From assembly GCA_017523925.1 (NCBI GenBank), contig JAFWVQ010000006.1:1-37512 (forward strand): 37,512 nucleotides of DNA, given 5' to 3'. Below, in pieces: positions 30,360 through 37,512 of this stretch (the first letter of the stretch is position 1; every line of letters starts with the position of its first letter). This stretch comes from Clostridia bacterium (GTDB taxonomy: Bacteria; Bacillota; Clostridia; Christensenellales; CAG-138). Made by a program: the position numbers and the translations under genes. The notes beneath the pieces were generated by a model. That model worked only from the letters and a program-made list of their open reading frames with translations. It was not told the origin of the DNA and made no database searches.

Positions 30360-30623
30360 TTACTTTCTGATACCGAGGGAAGCGATGATCGCCCTGTAAC
30401 GCTCGATGTCAACTTCCTTGAGGTAGTTGAGAAGACCGCGGCGCTTACCGACCATCTTCAGAAGTCCGCGACGGGAGTGGTTGTCCTTCTGATGGGTCTT
30501 GAGGTGCTCGGTGAGATGAGCGATGCGCGCACTAAGAAGCGCGATCTGAACCTCGGGGGAACCGGTGTCGCCCTCGTGGAGAGCGTACTTTTCGATGATC
30601 TCATTCTTGAATTCTTTTTCCAT
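30360..30623 (-). CDS. rpsO: 30S ribosomal protein S15
   Basis: An 87-residue ribosomal protein that binds 16S rRNA early in small-subunit assembly. Recognisable throughout: [69 protein letters not shown] (start of chain) and [14 protein letters not shown] at the end. The ATG at 30623 has AAGGAGG upstream; the longer frame to 30752 is the leader. S15 often represses its own mRNA through a structured leader; the leader here is about 130 nt, but I could not identify a specific fold. Followed by pnp. Confidence 0.96.
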   Translation of the reverse strand: MEKEFKNEIIEKYALHEGDTGSPEVQIALLSARIAHLTEHLKTHQKDNHSRRGLLKMVGKRRGLLNYLKEVDIERYRAIIASLGIRK

Positions 30624-30758
30624 TATAAAAGAACCTCCTTGATTTGAATTCCCGTATCTCTGCGTAAGCGCCGGAGTTCTCGCAAAACGAAGGGATCGGA
30701 GCGCCCTTTTCGGGCGGAAGTATCTGCCGATAAGGTTATCCGCATAATACAACGATTT

Positions 30759-30787
30759 ATTTTAGCATACCAAAGCGCAGTTGTAAA
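30759..30787 (-). promoter_or_regulatory. Sigma-A promoter of rpsO
   Basis: Minus strand: TTTACA (30782-30787), 17-bp spacer, TAAAAT (30759-30764); the leader to the start codon is about 130 nt. Confidence 0.72.
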
Positions 30788-30890
30788 GTATTTTTCAATG
30801 ATTATCGGGATTTTTTTCGGGATATTCAATATATTTGCGTTTCAAGTGCGTATCCGGTCAAGAGCAAACCGCATAAGCGATTCGCGCCGC

Positions 30891-31094
30891 TCATTTCTTA
30901 TCATTCGAAAGCCCGAGGATATAGTCGGTCGAAACGCCGTAGAAAAGCGCAAGGCGAATAAGAATATCGGTAGGGATATCGCGCTGGCCGAGCTCATAGT
31001 TGCTGTAAACCTGCTGCGAACAGCGCAGATGCGCGGCAAGCTGCTTCTGCGTCAGGTCGTGATCCTCTCTCAATTCTCTTATCCGCTTATACAT
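30891..31094 (-). CDS. Small Xre-family repressor
   Basis: A 67-residue protein that is almost entirely a helix-turn-helix domain: IRELREDHDLTQKQLAAHLRCSQQVYSNYELGQRDIPTDILIRLALFYGVSTDYILGLS. This is the cI/Xre fold typical of phage-like and mobile-element repressors. The gene is divergent from the coiled-coil membrane protein at 31229. The shared 134-bp spacer has a minus-strand -10 TATAAT at 31134-31139 and an inverted repeat over the opposing promoter, a likely operator for this repressor. Start ATG at 31094; the upstream ribosome site GGGGAAAG is modest. Confidence 0.88.
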   Translation of the reverse strand: MYKRIRELREDHDLTQKQLAAHLRCSQQVYSNYELGQRDIPTDILIRLALFYGVSTDYILGLSNDKK

Positions 31095-31143
31095 TTCCGT
31101 TAGCTTTCCCCTAAAATCATTCGGAATACGGAAATTATACCTA

Positions 31144-31183
31144 ACCGCAGTTTGTTGTATTGACTTTTACTGCAAATTGCGGT
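31144..31183. promoter_or_regulatory. Candidate operator of the Xre repressor
   Basis: Inverted half-sites ACCGCAGTTTG (31144-31154) and CAAATTGCGGT (31173-31183), 10 of 11 matching, flank the -35 element and abut the -10 of the plus-strand promoter. The left half also lies just upstream of the minus-strand -10 (31134-31139). Confidence 0.55.
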
Positions 31184-31188
31184 AAAAT
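31160..31188 (+). promoter_or_regulatory. Sigma-A promoter of the coiled-coil protein
   Basis: TTGACT (31160-31165), 17-bp spacer, TAAAAT (31183-31188). Confidence 0.75.
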
Positions 31189-31228
31189 GATAGGCGTAAT
31201 CCTAAAACGGCCAAAAGGAGGCAAACGC

Positions 31229-32197
31229 ATGAGCAAGTACACACAGCAGCAGGAAACCGAAATCATCCGTGAGGCAATGGAGCTAACCGCAGCGATCAAG
31301 CTCGAGGAAGAGGAGCTTCAGCGCCTTCGTGATGAGAGTTTCGCAAACAAACCCGCCCCTCCGCAGCGAACTGTTTTGCAGCAGCCGAAAGAGGTAAAGC
31401 CGAACTATCCGCAGACCCCAAAGTACACTATTGGTCAGTATTTAAATGACAATAAAGTGCTAAAGATAATCGGAATAATAGGGGTTCCGTTCATCTTCAT
31501 CGGAGGAGTAGGTATTCCTATTTGGATATTTATTATGGTCAGATATAAGACAAAAGCAAAGCAGGTTGTTGACGAAGCAAATTCGAATCCTGACTATCAG
31601 CGTGCAATTGCGCAAGCTGAGAAGGATGCACAGGAGGCTAACAGAAAGGCGAAGGAGAACTATCTCGCGGAGCAAAAGCGGCTTGACAGTGAATACGAGG
31701 CGAACTTCAAAAAGTATAATTCCGATGTGCTTCCGAAGTATGAAGCGGAGTTCGCCGAATGGCAAACGCTTCAGAAACGTAAAATCGATGCGATAGAAAG
31801 CGATTTGAGGCTCAATAAGGAAACACTAACAAATCTTTACGATACGTCAAGGCTCGTTTCTGTTTCTTACAGGGAGCTTTGGATACTGAACTGGCTTTAC
31901 AATGACATGAGTTCATCTGATCATGATGTGCGATATGCCACGGAGCTTCTTGACAGGGATCGTCAGCGCCTTGTAACTCAGGAAGCGGGTCGAATGGCAA
32001 CGCAGGCGATAGGTATGCTGAATCAGACCATGACAGAGGGTTTCGGCGCGGTCTACAATGCGATAGAAAGCGGAAGTGAAGAACACCTCCGGCAGCTTAA
32101 AACCATGCGCCGCGATATGAATATCGGAACCGCAATAGGAGCAGTGCAGAGAAATAAAACAATGAAGCTGATAGAATCCATCAAGGAGAACTCCTGA
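31229..32197 (+). CDS. Coiled-coil membrane protein, unknown, low-GC
   Basis: A 322-residue protein with a strong ribosome site (AAAAGGAGG). Residues 1-35 are a charged helix (ELTAAIKLEEEELQRLRDE), 36-70 a Pro-rich linker and 80-108 a hydrophobic hairpin (VLKIIGIIGVPFIFIGGVGIPIWIFIMV), followed by a long coiled coil (~112-215) and a C-terminal helical part ending in TMRRDMNIGTAIGAVQRNKTMKLIESIKENS. Codon use and GC are visibly lower than in neighbouring genes, which suggests recent transfer. I do not recognise the family. Paired with the divergent Xre gene, it looks like a regulated accessory or mobile-element gene. Confidence 0.8.
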   Translation: MSKYTQQQETEIIREAMELTAAIKLEEEELQRLRDESFANKPAPPQRTVLQQPKEVKPNYPQTPKYTIGQYLNDNKVLKIIGIIGVPFIFIGGVGIPIWIFIMVRYKTKAKQVVDEANSNPDYQRAIAQAEKDAQEANRKAKENYLAEQKRLDSEYEANFKKYNSDVLPKYEAEFAEWQTLQKRKIDAIESDLRLNKETLTNLYDTSRLVSVSYRELWILNWLYNDMSSSDHDVRYATELLDRDRQRLVTQEAGRMATQAIGMLNQTMTEGFGAVYNAIESGSEEHLRQLKTMRRDMNIGTAIGAVQRNKTMKLIESIKENS

Positions 32198-32201
32198 TTA
32201 A

Positions 32202-32321
32202 GCAACGCAGGTTGCTTCATTGAAAATATTGCCTGCATACCATACCATACAAAGCTTCGTCGATACATTTACTGACAGCGGAGGCTTTGTCGTTATCGAG
32301 GAACTGATAAAGGCAAGCTGA
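32202..32321 (+). CDS. Possible short peptide or gene remnant
   Basis: After the stop of the coiled-coil gene a frame reads ATQVASLKILPAYHTIQSF and ends VVIEELIKAS before TGA. The composition and the acidic, helical end look protein-like. No ATG is present; a TTG at 32220 with AGG eight nt upstream could start a 33-residue peptide. It could equally be the tail of a deleted gene. Confidence 0.3.
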   Translation, partial: ATQVASLKILPAYHTIQSFVDTFTDSGGFVVIEELIKAS

Positions 32322-32354
32322 AACAAACCGCAAAGAACAAACAAGGCTTTTCGG

Positions 32355-32383
32355 CCATCCCGCACTTCGGGGTGGTCTTTTTG
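32355..32383 (+). terminator. Terminator of the coiled-coil transcript
   Basis: CCATCCCG (32355-32362) pairs with CGGGGTGG (32368-32375) with one G-T, followed by TCTTTTTG. Confidence 0.8.
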
Positions 32384-32408
32384 CCCTTGCGTTTCGCCGT
32401 GCGCCAAA

Positions 32409-32446
32409 AAGAGCCGGAGGGGAAGAAAGTTTCCCGTCCGGCTCTT
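32409..32446. terminator. Terminator of htrA (also usable from the plus side)
   Basis: AAGAGCCGG (32409-32417) with CCGGCTCTT (32438-32446), extended inward by GGGGAA/TTTCCC. On the minus strand the stem is followed by TTTTTGG. Confidence 0.75.
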
Positions 32447-32550
32447 CTCTTGCGTGCGGTTTCTCAGATTGCGCTTTTCGCTTTCTGCGTTTGCGCTTTT
32501 TGCTTTCTGTGTTTTCGCGCCTTCTCGGTGCCGCTGCGCCTCGGGCCTGT

Positions 32551-33903
32551 TTACGGCCTGCCGTAGCCGTAGCCGCCCTGACTGAGGTGATCGGCTGCCC
32601 TTCCGAGCGTGACAGTCAGCGTTTTTTCAACGTACTCATGCCCTTCGAGCACCTGCACCGTTACCTCAACGCTCTCCCCCGCCGCATAGTATTGCAGGCG
32701 GTTCTCGAGGTTCGAAAGGCTCGTTACGCGGATGCCGTCGAAATGCGTGATGATGCTCTTTGCGGTGATGCCTGCTTCGGCGGCGGGGCTTCCAGCGCCG
32801 AGCGAGGTAACGTAGATCCCCTGCGGGATGCCGTAGGAAGCGGAGATGCTCGAGGTGATATCCTCGCCGCGAACGCCAAGATAGGAGGCGTTTTCGCTTG
32901 AGACCTTCTCGCGCGTGGTGCGGTTCATCAGATCCTCGATGATCGGCGTTGCGGGCGTTATCGCGATCGCGTAGCCCATGCCCTCGACCTCCGTGGAGCT
33001 GAACTTCGCGGAGTTTATGCCCACGAGCTCGCCCTTCATATTCAGCAGCGCGCCGCCCGAGTTGCCCGGATTGATCGCCGCGTCGGTCTGGATCATTATC
33101 GCGTCCGTAGTGTCGATGCGGCGGCCGAGCGCACTCACGATGCCGGTGGTGACGGACTGCCCGTAGCCGAGCGCGTTGCCTATCGCAACCACCTGCTGAC
33201 CCACCTTGAGCGAATCCGAATCGCCCACCTGCGCCCGACGGATCGTTTGAGTGGTCGATTCCTTGATATCCGAAAGCTTCACGGCGATGACCGCCAGATC
33301 GTTATCCGGATCGGTGCCCTTGACCACAGCCTCGCATACCTCGTCATCCACGAAGCAGACCGAGAGCGTGGTCGCATCCTCAACAACGTGGTTGTTCGTC
33401 ACCACGAGCAGCTCGCTGTCGTTCGTGCCGATTATGATGCCGGTGCCGCTCGATTCAAGCTGCTGCGTTTGGGGCTGCCCCCAGCCGAAAAGGCCGAAAT
33501 AGCTCTGCACCTCCTGCACGCTGATATTCGTGATGGATACCATCGCGGGCATCGCGCCCTCGGCGATGGAGCTTACATCCAGCACGGCGGAAAGGCTCTC
33601 TCCCTGCGAATAGCCGACCGAGGCGATGACCTTGTCGCTCTGCGCCCCGCTGTCCGCGGTCTGCATCGGCGTTTCCGTGGGCTGCGCCGTTACGGCCGCC
33701 TTGTTACTTTCGGCATTCGGGGCGGAAAACAGCTTGTTCAAGCCCGCATAGACCGCACCCGCCACCGCGCCGAAAATGACCGCGCAGAGCACGAGTGTGA
33801 AGATCCTTTTGCCGAAGCCGCTTCTTTTCGCCGGCTTCTCGGCATTTTCGTAGTATTCGGCACGCCGCTCGAAGCCGCTGCCGTTTTGCTCGTTTTCATA
33901 CAT
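32551..33903 (-). CDS. htrA: HtrA/DegP-type serine protease with PDZ domain
   Basis: A 450-residue membrane-anchored protease for damaged envelope proteins. The N-terminus is cytoplasmic, acidic and polar (1-30), with one helix at about 33-55 (IFTLVLCAVIFGAVAGAVYAG), a Thr/Ala-rich linker, and a trypsin-like domain (~110-335). The catalytic triad is visible: His in TNNHVV (~172), Asp in DPDNDLAV (~203) and Ser in NPGNSGGALL (~284). A single PDZ domain (~345-435) includes GIYVTSLGAGSPAAEAGI. The tail is GGYGYGRP. The start is the ATG at 33903 with AAAGGAGG. It is divergent from the GNAT gene at 34063; a -10 TATAAT lies at 33936-33941 (minus), with a poor -35. Confidence 0.93.
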   Translation of the reverse strand: MYENEQNGSGFERRAEYYENAEKPAKRSGFGKRIFTLVLCAVIFGAVAGAVYAGLNKLFSAPNAESNKAAVTAQPTETPMQTADSGAQSDKVIASVGYSQGESLSAVLDVSSIAEGAMPAMVSITNISVQEVQSYFGLFGWGQPQTQQLESSGTGIIIGTNDSELLVVTNNHVVEDATTLSVCFVDDEVCEAVVKGTDPDNDLAVIAVKLSDIKESTTQTIRRAQVGDSDSLKVGQQVVAIGNALGYGQSVTTGIVSALGRRIDTTDAIMIQTDAAINPGNSGGALLNMKGELVGINSAKFSSTEVEGMGYAIAITPATPIIEDLMNRTTREKVSSENASYLGVRGEDITSSISASYGIPQGIYVTSLGAGSPAAEAGITAKSIITHFDGIRVTSLSNLENRLQYYAAGESVEVTVQVLEGHEYVEKTLTVTLGRAADHLSQGGYGYGRP

Positions 33904-34007
33904 ACTTTGGACTCCTCCTTTCGAGCTTTGCCTATATTATACCACAGAATCTTAAATCGCACTTAAAGGATCGAAATATAATTTCGCTCCATTCTCTCCC
34001 AAACAGC

Positions 34008-34035
34008 TTGAATTTTTCGCCACATTTGCTATAAT
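34008..34035 (+). promoter_or_regulatory. Sigma-A promoter of the GNAT / LURP-one / zinc-ribbon series
   Basis: TTGAAT (34008-34013), 16-bp spacer, TATAAT (34030-34035); start codon at 34063. Confidence 0.75.
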
Positions 34036-34062
34036 ATTATCATAAGAAGCAGGAGGATATAT

Positions 34063-34866
34063 ATGAGCGATAAGAACGCCGGCTTCGAGCCGGATGCACT
34101 CCCCGCAGCCGAAGCAACTGCGCTTTCTGCGCTTTCGACCCTCGAACCCCTCGGCGCGCTGACCATCGATATGCAGGAGGCGATAAGGCGCGGAAACGCG
34201 GAGCTGATCTATGCGGACGAGCGCGCCGTTTTCCTTCGCCACAGCTGCGGCGTGTTCATGCTTTGGTGTGCGGACGTTCCCTCGGGTGAGCGCGCGCTCG
34301 ACGAGCAGAAAAAGCGCCTTGCGGATGGAGCGGACGAATATCTCGGAATGTTTCTCTGCGTTGCGCACGGCGAGGCGGCGAAGCAGGCCGTTTTAGGCAA
34401 AACGAAGCTCACGGTCGAAACGCCGTGCATCCAGTTTTGCAGGTTCTCAAAGGAAAAGCTGCCGATGAAGAATATCGGAAGCATTAGGCAGCTCACTCTC
34501 TCCGACCTTGACGAGGTGAACGCGCATTACGACATGGGCGAAGGTCACAACGAGCGCGCGATAAGCGCGGGGCTTGTTTACGGCTTGGAGCTGGACGGCA
34601 AACTCGCGGGCTTTATCGGGATGCACCCCGAGGGCAGCGTGGGCATGCTCGAGGTGTTCCCCGAGTATCGGAGAATGGGGCTCGGCACCGAGCTTGAAAG
34701 CTTTATGCACAACCTGCATATCGAAAGGGGCTGGATACCCTACGGCCACGTTTACACCGATAACGCCGCTTCGCTTGAGATGCAGGCGAAATTCGGCTTA
34801 ACAAGGTCGAACGACTTAATTTGGTGGACTTTTCCGCCCGATGACGAATCGGAAGCGGATAAATAA
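34063..34866 (+). CDS. GNAT-family acetyltransferase
   Basis: A 267-residue protein. The C-terminal half is a GNAT domain: LELDGKLAGFIGMHPEGSVGMLEVFPEYRRMGLGTELESFMH (about 172-214) contains the acetyl-CoA loop RRMGLG, followed by YGHVYTDNAASLEMQAKFGLTRSNDLIWW. The N-terminal ~130 residues are a separate domain, similar in style to the Eis/FR47-like GNATs with long N-terminal parts. Substrate unknown. Start ATG follows AGGAGGATATAT. The next gene starts 31 nt after the stop and has no promoter of its own, so the two are probably co-transcribed. Confidence 0.85.
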   Translation: MSDKNAGFEPDALPAAEATALSALSTLEPLGALTIDMQEAIRRGNAELIYADERAVFLRHSCGVFMLWCADVPSGERALDEQKKRLADGADEYLGMFLCVAHGEAAKQAVLGKTKLTVETPCIQFCRFSKEKLPMKNIGSIRQLTLSDLDEVNAHYDMGEGHNERAISAGLVYGLELDGKLAGFIGMHPEGSVGMLEVFPEYRRMGLGTELESFMHNLHIERGWIPYGHVYTDNAASLEMQAKFGLTRSNDLIWWTFPPDDESEADK

Positions 34867-34897
34867 AGCATAAAGAAAAATCTTTAAGGAGGCAATT

Positions 34898-35503
34898 ATG
34901 GGCGTTTTTTCAAAGTATCAAAGGTTCCGCGAGGCGGGACAGCAGGCGAACGTAAACAATGTTGCGCGCTACGGCGAGCCCGCGCGTTCGCTCTTCACCT
35001 CGACCAAGGTTTTCACCCTGCATCACCGCATCACGATCACGGATGAGAATGAAAACGAGGTCTACACCGCGCAAACGAAGTTCCCCTCCCTGCACGATCG
35101 AACCGATCTTTACGATGCGGAGGGCAAGCACGTTGCGCATATCTGGAAAAAGTTCTTTACGCTGCACGAGCGCCATTTCGTGAAAATGGACGACGGCATC
35201 GAGTTCCAGCTTTCAAACGAGCTTTGGCATATCGTGAAGGACATAACAAATATCGTGGGGCTCGATTGGCAGATCCGCGGCAATATCATCGGCCTGAACT
35301 TCGAGCTTTGCGATAACGACGGCTCGATCATCGCCGTTATCGGCCAGAAGATGTTCTCCATACACGATAAATACTGCATCGACATCTACCGCCCCGAGTG
35401 TGAGCCCTACGTTATTGCGATACTCGTTACGCTGCAGCACATGATGAGGGACAGGCAGGCTGCTGCGTCGTCCTCGTTCTCCTCGAGCTCGAGCAGCAAC
35501 TGA
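34898..35503 (+). CDS. LURP-one-related (scramblase-fold) protein
   Basis: A 201-residue protein of the LURP-one/tubby-like beta-barrel type. Repeating strand pairs such as SLFTSTKVFTLHHRITITDENENEVYTAQTK, HVAHIWKKFFTLHERHFVKM and IAVIGQKMFSIHDKYCIDIYRPECEPYVIAILVTLQHM match YxjI-like proteins of Bacillota, whose function is unknown. The last 15 residues are a Ser-rich tail (SSSFSSSSSS). No signal peptide. Ribosome site AAGGAGG. It lies between a GNAT and a zinc-ribbon membrane protein, which gives little clue to function. Confidence 0.8.
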   Translation: MGVFSKYQRFREAGQQANVNNVARYGEPARSLFTSTKVFTLHHRITITDENENEVYTAQTKFPSLHDRTDLYDAEGKHVAHIWKKFFTLHERHFVKMDDGIEFQLSNELWHIVKDITNIVGLDWQIRGNIIGLNFELCDNDGSIIAVIGQKMFSIHDKYCIDIYRPECEPYVIAILVTLQHMMRDRQAAASSSFSSSSSSN

Positions 35504-35551
35504 CGGGCAAGGAACAACCGAATAAACCATGCATAAAAGCGCCGGACGGCA

Positions 35552-35577
35552 TCGTTCGGCGCTGTTTGGAGGAAAAT
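35552..35577 (+). promoter_or_regulatory. Stem-loop just before the zinc-ribbon gene
   Basis: AGCGCCG and CGGCGCT pair around about 11 nt (about 35544-35568), and the ribosome site TTTGGAGG follows immediately. There is no T-run, so it may be a processing or translation-level element rather than a terminator. Confidence 0.4.
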
Positions 35578-36514
35578 GGCAAGGATAGAACTCATCTCGC
35601 TCGAATGCCCGTCCTGCGGCGGCACGATGCAATATGAAAAGGGGCAGCAGAAGGCCGAATGCCCCTATTGCGGCAAGGCGGTGATCGTGAGCGAGGAGCA
35701 AAAGCCGCAGGCGCATTACGCGCAGCCCCAACCGGCGCAGCAAAAGCCGAAAAGCCGCAGATCGGTGATTGGAACGCTTTCCACGATCGGCGCGATCATA
35801 CTCGCTGTGCTCGCCGCTATCGGCATAAAAAGAATGAACGAAACCACCGCCGATCCGTTTGAATTCGTGCGCATGGAATTCTCGGGCGTAAGCGGCAGCG
35901 GCACGGCGCGCCTCGTGAATTCAAGCGAGGGGGAACTTCAAAATATCCGCTTTACGCTCGATCGTCCGCGCGGGCTTTCAAACGGCGACAGCGTTTCCGT
36001 GACCGCCGAAAAGCTCGGCGGCTACCGCTGGACTCGGAGCAAAAGAAGCTTCACCGTTTCGGGGCTTGATGAAGCGCTCTCTTCGCTTGCAGGACTGAAT
36101 GACGATGTGTTTGCGCAGTTCTATGAAGCCTCGGAGATTCAGCTTGAAAAGGCGTGGAAGGGCGTGAGCAGCGGAGGCGTGCCGGTGGAATGGAGCGCGG
36201 AAAAGCATAAGCTCTATCTGCTCGTTTCGGACGGCAGCGCCAGAAATGATAATCTATTGTACGATACCTATAAAACCACCGTGCGCTTTCCAAACGGCGA
36301 GGAAAGGGAGTTTTATCAGGCCGTATGCTATAAAAACGTTCTTAAAAAAGCGGACGGCTCGATAAGCGCCGATTATTCCTCCTCAAGCATGGAGAATTGG
36401 CAGCTCGGCTATAACCTGGGCTTCGCCCCCTCGGACGCCTTCTACGGCTGGGAGAGCCTTCGCGAGATGGAGCTTGAATTCGAGGGAATGCAGGGGTATA
36501 GGATAGCCGATTAA
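35576..36514 (+). CDS. Zinc-ribbon membrane protein, unknown
   Basis: A 312-residue protein. An N-terminal zinc ribbon (CPSCGG at ~11-16, CPYCG at ~29-33) is followed by a Pro/Gln-rich linker, a membrane helix (~65-85, VIGTLSTIGAIILAVLAAIGI) and an outer domain of ~220 residues rich in beta structure. The layout recalls YvbJ/TcaA-type proteins, which carry a zinc ribbon inside and a sensing or binding domain outside, but the outer domain is not recognised. Starts at an ATG right behind TTTGGAGG. Followed by a terminator. Confidence 0.78.
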   Translation: MARIELISLECPSCGGTMQYEKGQQKAECPYCGKAVIVSEEQKPQAHYAQPQPAQQKPKSRRSVIGTLSTIGAIILAVLAAIGIKRMNETTADPFEFVRMEFSGVSGSGTARLVNSSEGELQNIRFTLDRPRGLSNGDSVSVTAEKLGGYRWTRSKRSFTVSGLDEALSSLAGLNDDVFAQFYEASEIQLEKAWKGVSSGGVPVEWSAEKHKLYLLVSDGSARNDNLLYDTYKTTVRFPNGEEREFYQAVCYKNVLKKADGSISADYSSSSMENWQLGYNLGFAPSDAFYGWESLREMELEFEGMQGYRIAD

Positions 36515-36534
36515 AACTATAACGCAAAACGTAA

Positions 36535-36566
36535 AAACCGCTTCGGGATACGGAGCGGTTTATTAT
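36535..36566 (+). terminator. Terminator after the zinc-ribbon gene
   Basis: AAACCGCT (36535-36542) with AGCGGTTT (36554-36561), then ATTATTGG. Confidence 0.7.
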
Positions 36567-36600
36567 TGGAAATGCAGTCGCTTCGGATGATAAAACAGCA

Positions 36601-37302
36601 TTACAGCTCGATATTTACCACCTTATCGAGCACGCCCGCTTCACGGCAGGCATTGAGCGCAAGCTCAAAATCGCCCACGCGATCCGCGGAATGTGCGTCG
36701 CTGCCGATTATAAGCCCCGCGCCCGCTTTGGCGATGGTTTGAAGCTGCTCCTTTGACAGCGTAACGCGCGAAGAATTCACTTCAAGCAGTATCCCGAGCT
36801 GGCGCGCGCACTCCGCCATATAGGGGATATCCACGGCGAGATAAAGATTTGGGTGCGAGATGATATCCGCCTTGCCCGCTTCCGCCGCCGCCATGATGCA
36901 CTCGGCGTTGCGCCTCGGGGTGCTCTTGCCGCCGAAGCTCTCCGAAAGGATATGGAAGCCGAAGCGGTTATGCGGGAATATGCCCTTGTGGAAGCCGAGG
37001 ATAATTACGTCGTATTCGCTCCTGTTCTTCGGGATATCGCTCTTTCCGAAGCCCGTTATATTGCACTCAAGCCCGGTTTTGACCTCTATCTTCCCTTCAA
37101 ACTCCTTTTTGAGCGCGCGAAGCTCCGCATTGAGCCTTTCAAGCTTTTTTCCGCGCACGCCGATATAGATATTGCCGCCCGCGTGCTCGCTTACGGCGAT
37201 CTCCTTTATGCCAAGCTCGAGCGCACGAAGCACGTTCTCGCGCGGGCTGCTCTTGCCGTGGCTGTAATAGGTGTGCGTATGTAGATCGGCGATGATTTTC
37301 AA
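36601..37302 (-). CDS. PHP-domain phosphoesterase (YcdX-like)
   Basis: A 233-residue metal-dependent phosphoesterase of the PHP superfamily. Metal motifs in order: DLHTHTYYSHG (6-16), SEHAGG (38-43), GLECNITG (~77), HPNLYLAVD (~150) and the terminal DAHSADRVGDF (~202-212). All expected His/Asp/Glu ligands are present, so it should be active; the family includes YcdX-like and histidinol-phosphatase-like enzymes. The substrate cannot be read from sequence. The start is the ATG at 37302 with CGGAGG upstream; a -10 TATAAT lies at 37332-37337 (minus). It is unrelated by position to any histidine gene. Confidence 0.88.
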   Translation of the reverse strand: MKIIADLHTHTYYSHGKSSPRENVLRALELGIKEIAVSEHAGGNIYIGVRGKKLERLNAELRALKKEFEGKIEVKTGLECNITGFGKSDIPKNRSEYDVIILGFHKGIFPHNRFGFHILSESFGGKSTPRRNAECIMAAAEAGKADIISHPNLYLAVDIPYMAECARQLGILLEVNSSRVTLSKEQLQTIAKAGAGLIIGSDAHSADRVGDFELALNACREAGVLDKVVNIEL

Positions 37303-37384
37303 TGCTGAAACCTCCGTATGTCTATGGGCTTATTATACCGCGTTTTAAGTAAAAGGAAAAGCCCCTGGGCGGGATTGAACTGCA

Positions 37385-37425
37385 CCCCATTTGTTAGACA
37401 TGTGGTATAATACTAACAAGTGGGG
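37385..37425 (+). promoter_or_regulatory. IS promoter inside an inverted repeat that includes the ribosome site
   Basis: CCCCATTTGTTAG (37385-37397) and CTAACAAGTGGGG (37413-37425) match in 12 of 13 positions. Between them lies an extended -10, TGGTATAAT (37403-37411). The right arm includes GTGGGG, the start of the transposase ribosome site GGGGTGA. Confidence 0.7.
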
Positions 37426-37434
37426 TGATTTAAT

Positions 37435-37512
37435 ATGCCAAAAGGAATACCAAACAAGAAATACACCGGCGAGTTCAAGCAGATGGTCGTAGAGACCATG
37501 CGAAATGAAGGA
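37435..37512 (+). CDS. IS3-family transposase OrfA, N-terminal fragment
   Basis: Twenty-six codons before the window edge: MPKGIPNKKYTGEFKQMVVETMRNEG. The phrase YTGEFKQMVVE is the start of the OrfA helix-turn-helix protein of IS3-family elements, which binds the IS ends and is joined to OrfB by frameshifting to make the full transposase. The start ATG has GGGGTGATTTAAT upstream. Whether the gene is intact cannot be seen. Confidence 0.8.
   Translation, partial: MPKGIPNKKYTGEFKQMVVETMRNEG

Larger units (their letters stand above)
37376..37512 (+). mobile_element. IS3-family insertion sequence, left end (cut by the window)
   Basis: The left inverted repeat starts at about 37376 with TGAACTGCACCCCATTTGTT, the typical end of IS3-family (IS150-like) elements in Bacillota. 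It contains the transposase promoter and the first 26 codons. The right end is outside the window. Confidence 0.78.

Overview
The window is a chromosomal segment, roughly 55-60% GC by eye, from an anaerobic Gram-positive bacterium of the class Clostridia (Bacillota), probably an uncultured gut lineage. The basis is a PolC-type replicative polymerase, a YitT family protein, an rpsO-pnp operon, strong GGAGG ribosome sites, sigma-A promoters with 16-17 bp spacers, an SsnA-like amidohydrolase and a secreted CotH protein with a dockerin. The order cannot be fixed by reading alone.

Layout. 1-4450: start of an amidohydrolase (minus strand) behind a 22-bp tandem repeat, a small membrane protein, aquaporin aqpZ, glutamine synthetase glnA, an HExxH metalloprotease (minus) and tRNA-Gly(CCC) with an odd inverted copy of its own 3' end. 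4450-8470: a two-gene unit of a D-2-hydroxyacid dehydrogenase and an adenylation-carrier-condensation NRPS-like protein. 8560-14050: thymidine kinase, a deoxyribosyltransferase-like protein, a YitT protein, two GNAT acetyltransferases, an FMN-type oxidoreductase and a membrane-bound Xre-type protein. 14080-20800 (minus): yajC, polC, ispG and a nitroreductase. 21300-24160: a 47-residue protein, a decayed gap and the CotH-dockerin protein. 24320-27780: two tandem ECF sigma / membrane partner modules made by duplication. 27870-30790 (minus): pnp and rpsO with a dispersed repeat between them. 30890-32400: a small Xre repressor divergent from a low-GC coiled-coil membrane protein. 32550-36560: htrA (minus), then a GNAT, LURP-one-like and zinc-ribbon membrane gene series. 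36600-37512: a PHP phosphoesterase (minus) and the left end of an IS3-family element cut by the window edge.

How the parts fit. Most of the region is housekeeping: replication (PolC), RNA decay (Pnp with S15), isoprenoid synthesis (IspG), nitrogen assimilation (GlnA), secretion (YajC), envelope quality control (HtrA). The accessory content is the dehydrogenase/NRPS pair, the doubled sigma modules, the Xre/coiled-coil pair and the IS.

Most notable observations: (1) the proofreading exonuclease domain of PolC has lost its catalytic residues while its PHP domain keeps its metal ligands; (2) the NRPS-like protein lacks the Asp that normally binds an alpha-amino group and sits behind a hydroxyacid dehydrogenase, suggesting a hydroxy- or keto-acid substrate; (3) dispersed heptamer arrays place stop codons in all three frames and supply the stop codon of the preceding gene; (4) the two ECF modules share a conserved upstream promoter-like motif; (5) the IS left end can form a hairpin that would hide the transposase ribosome site only in read-through transcripts.
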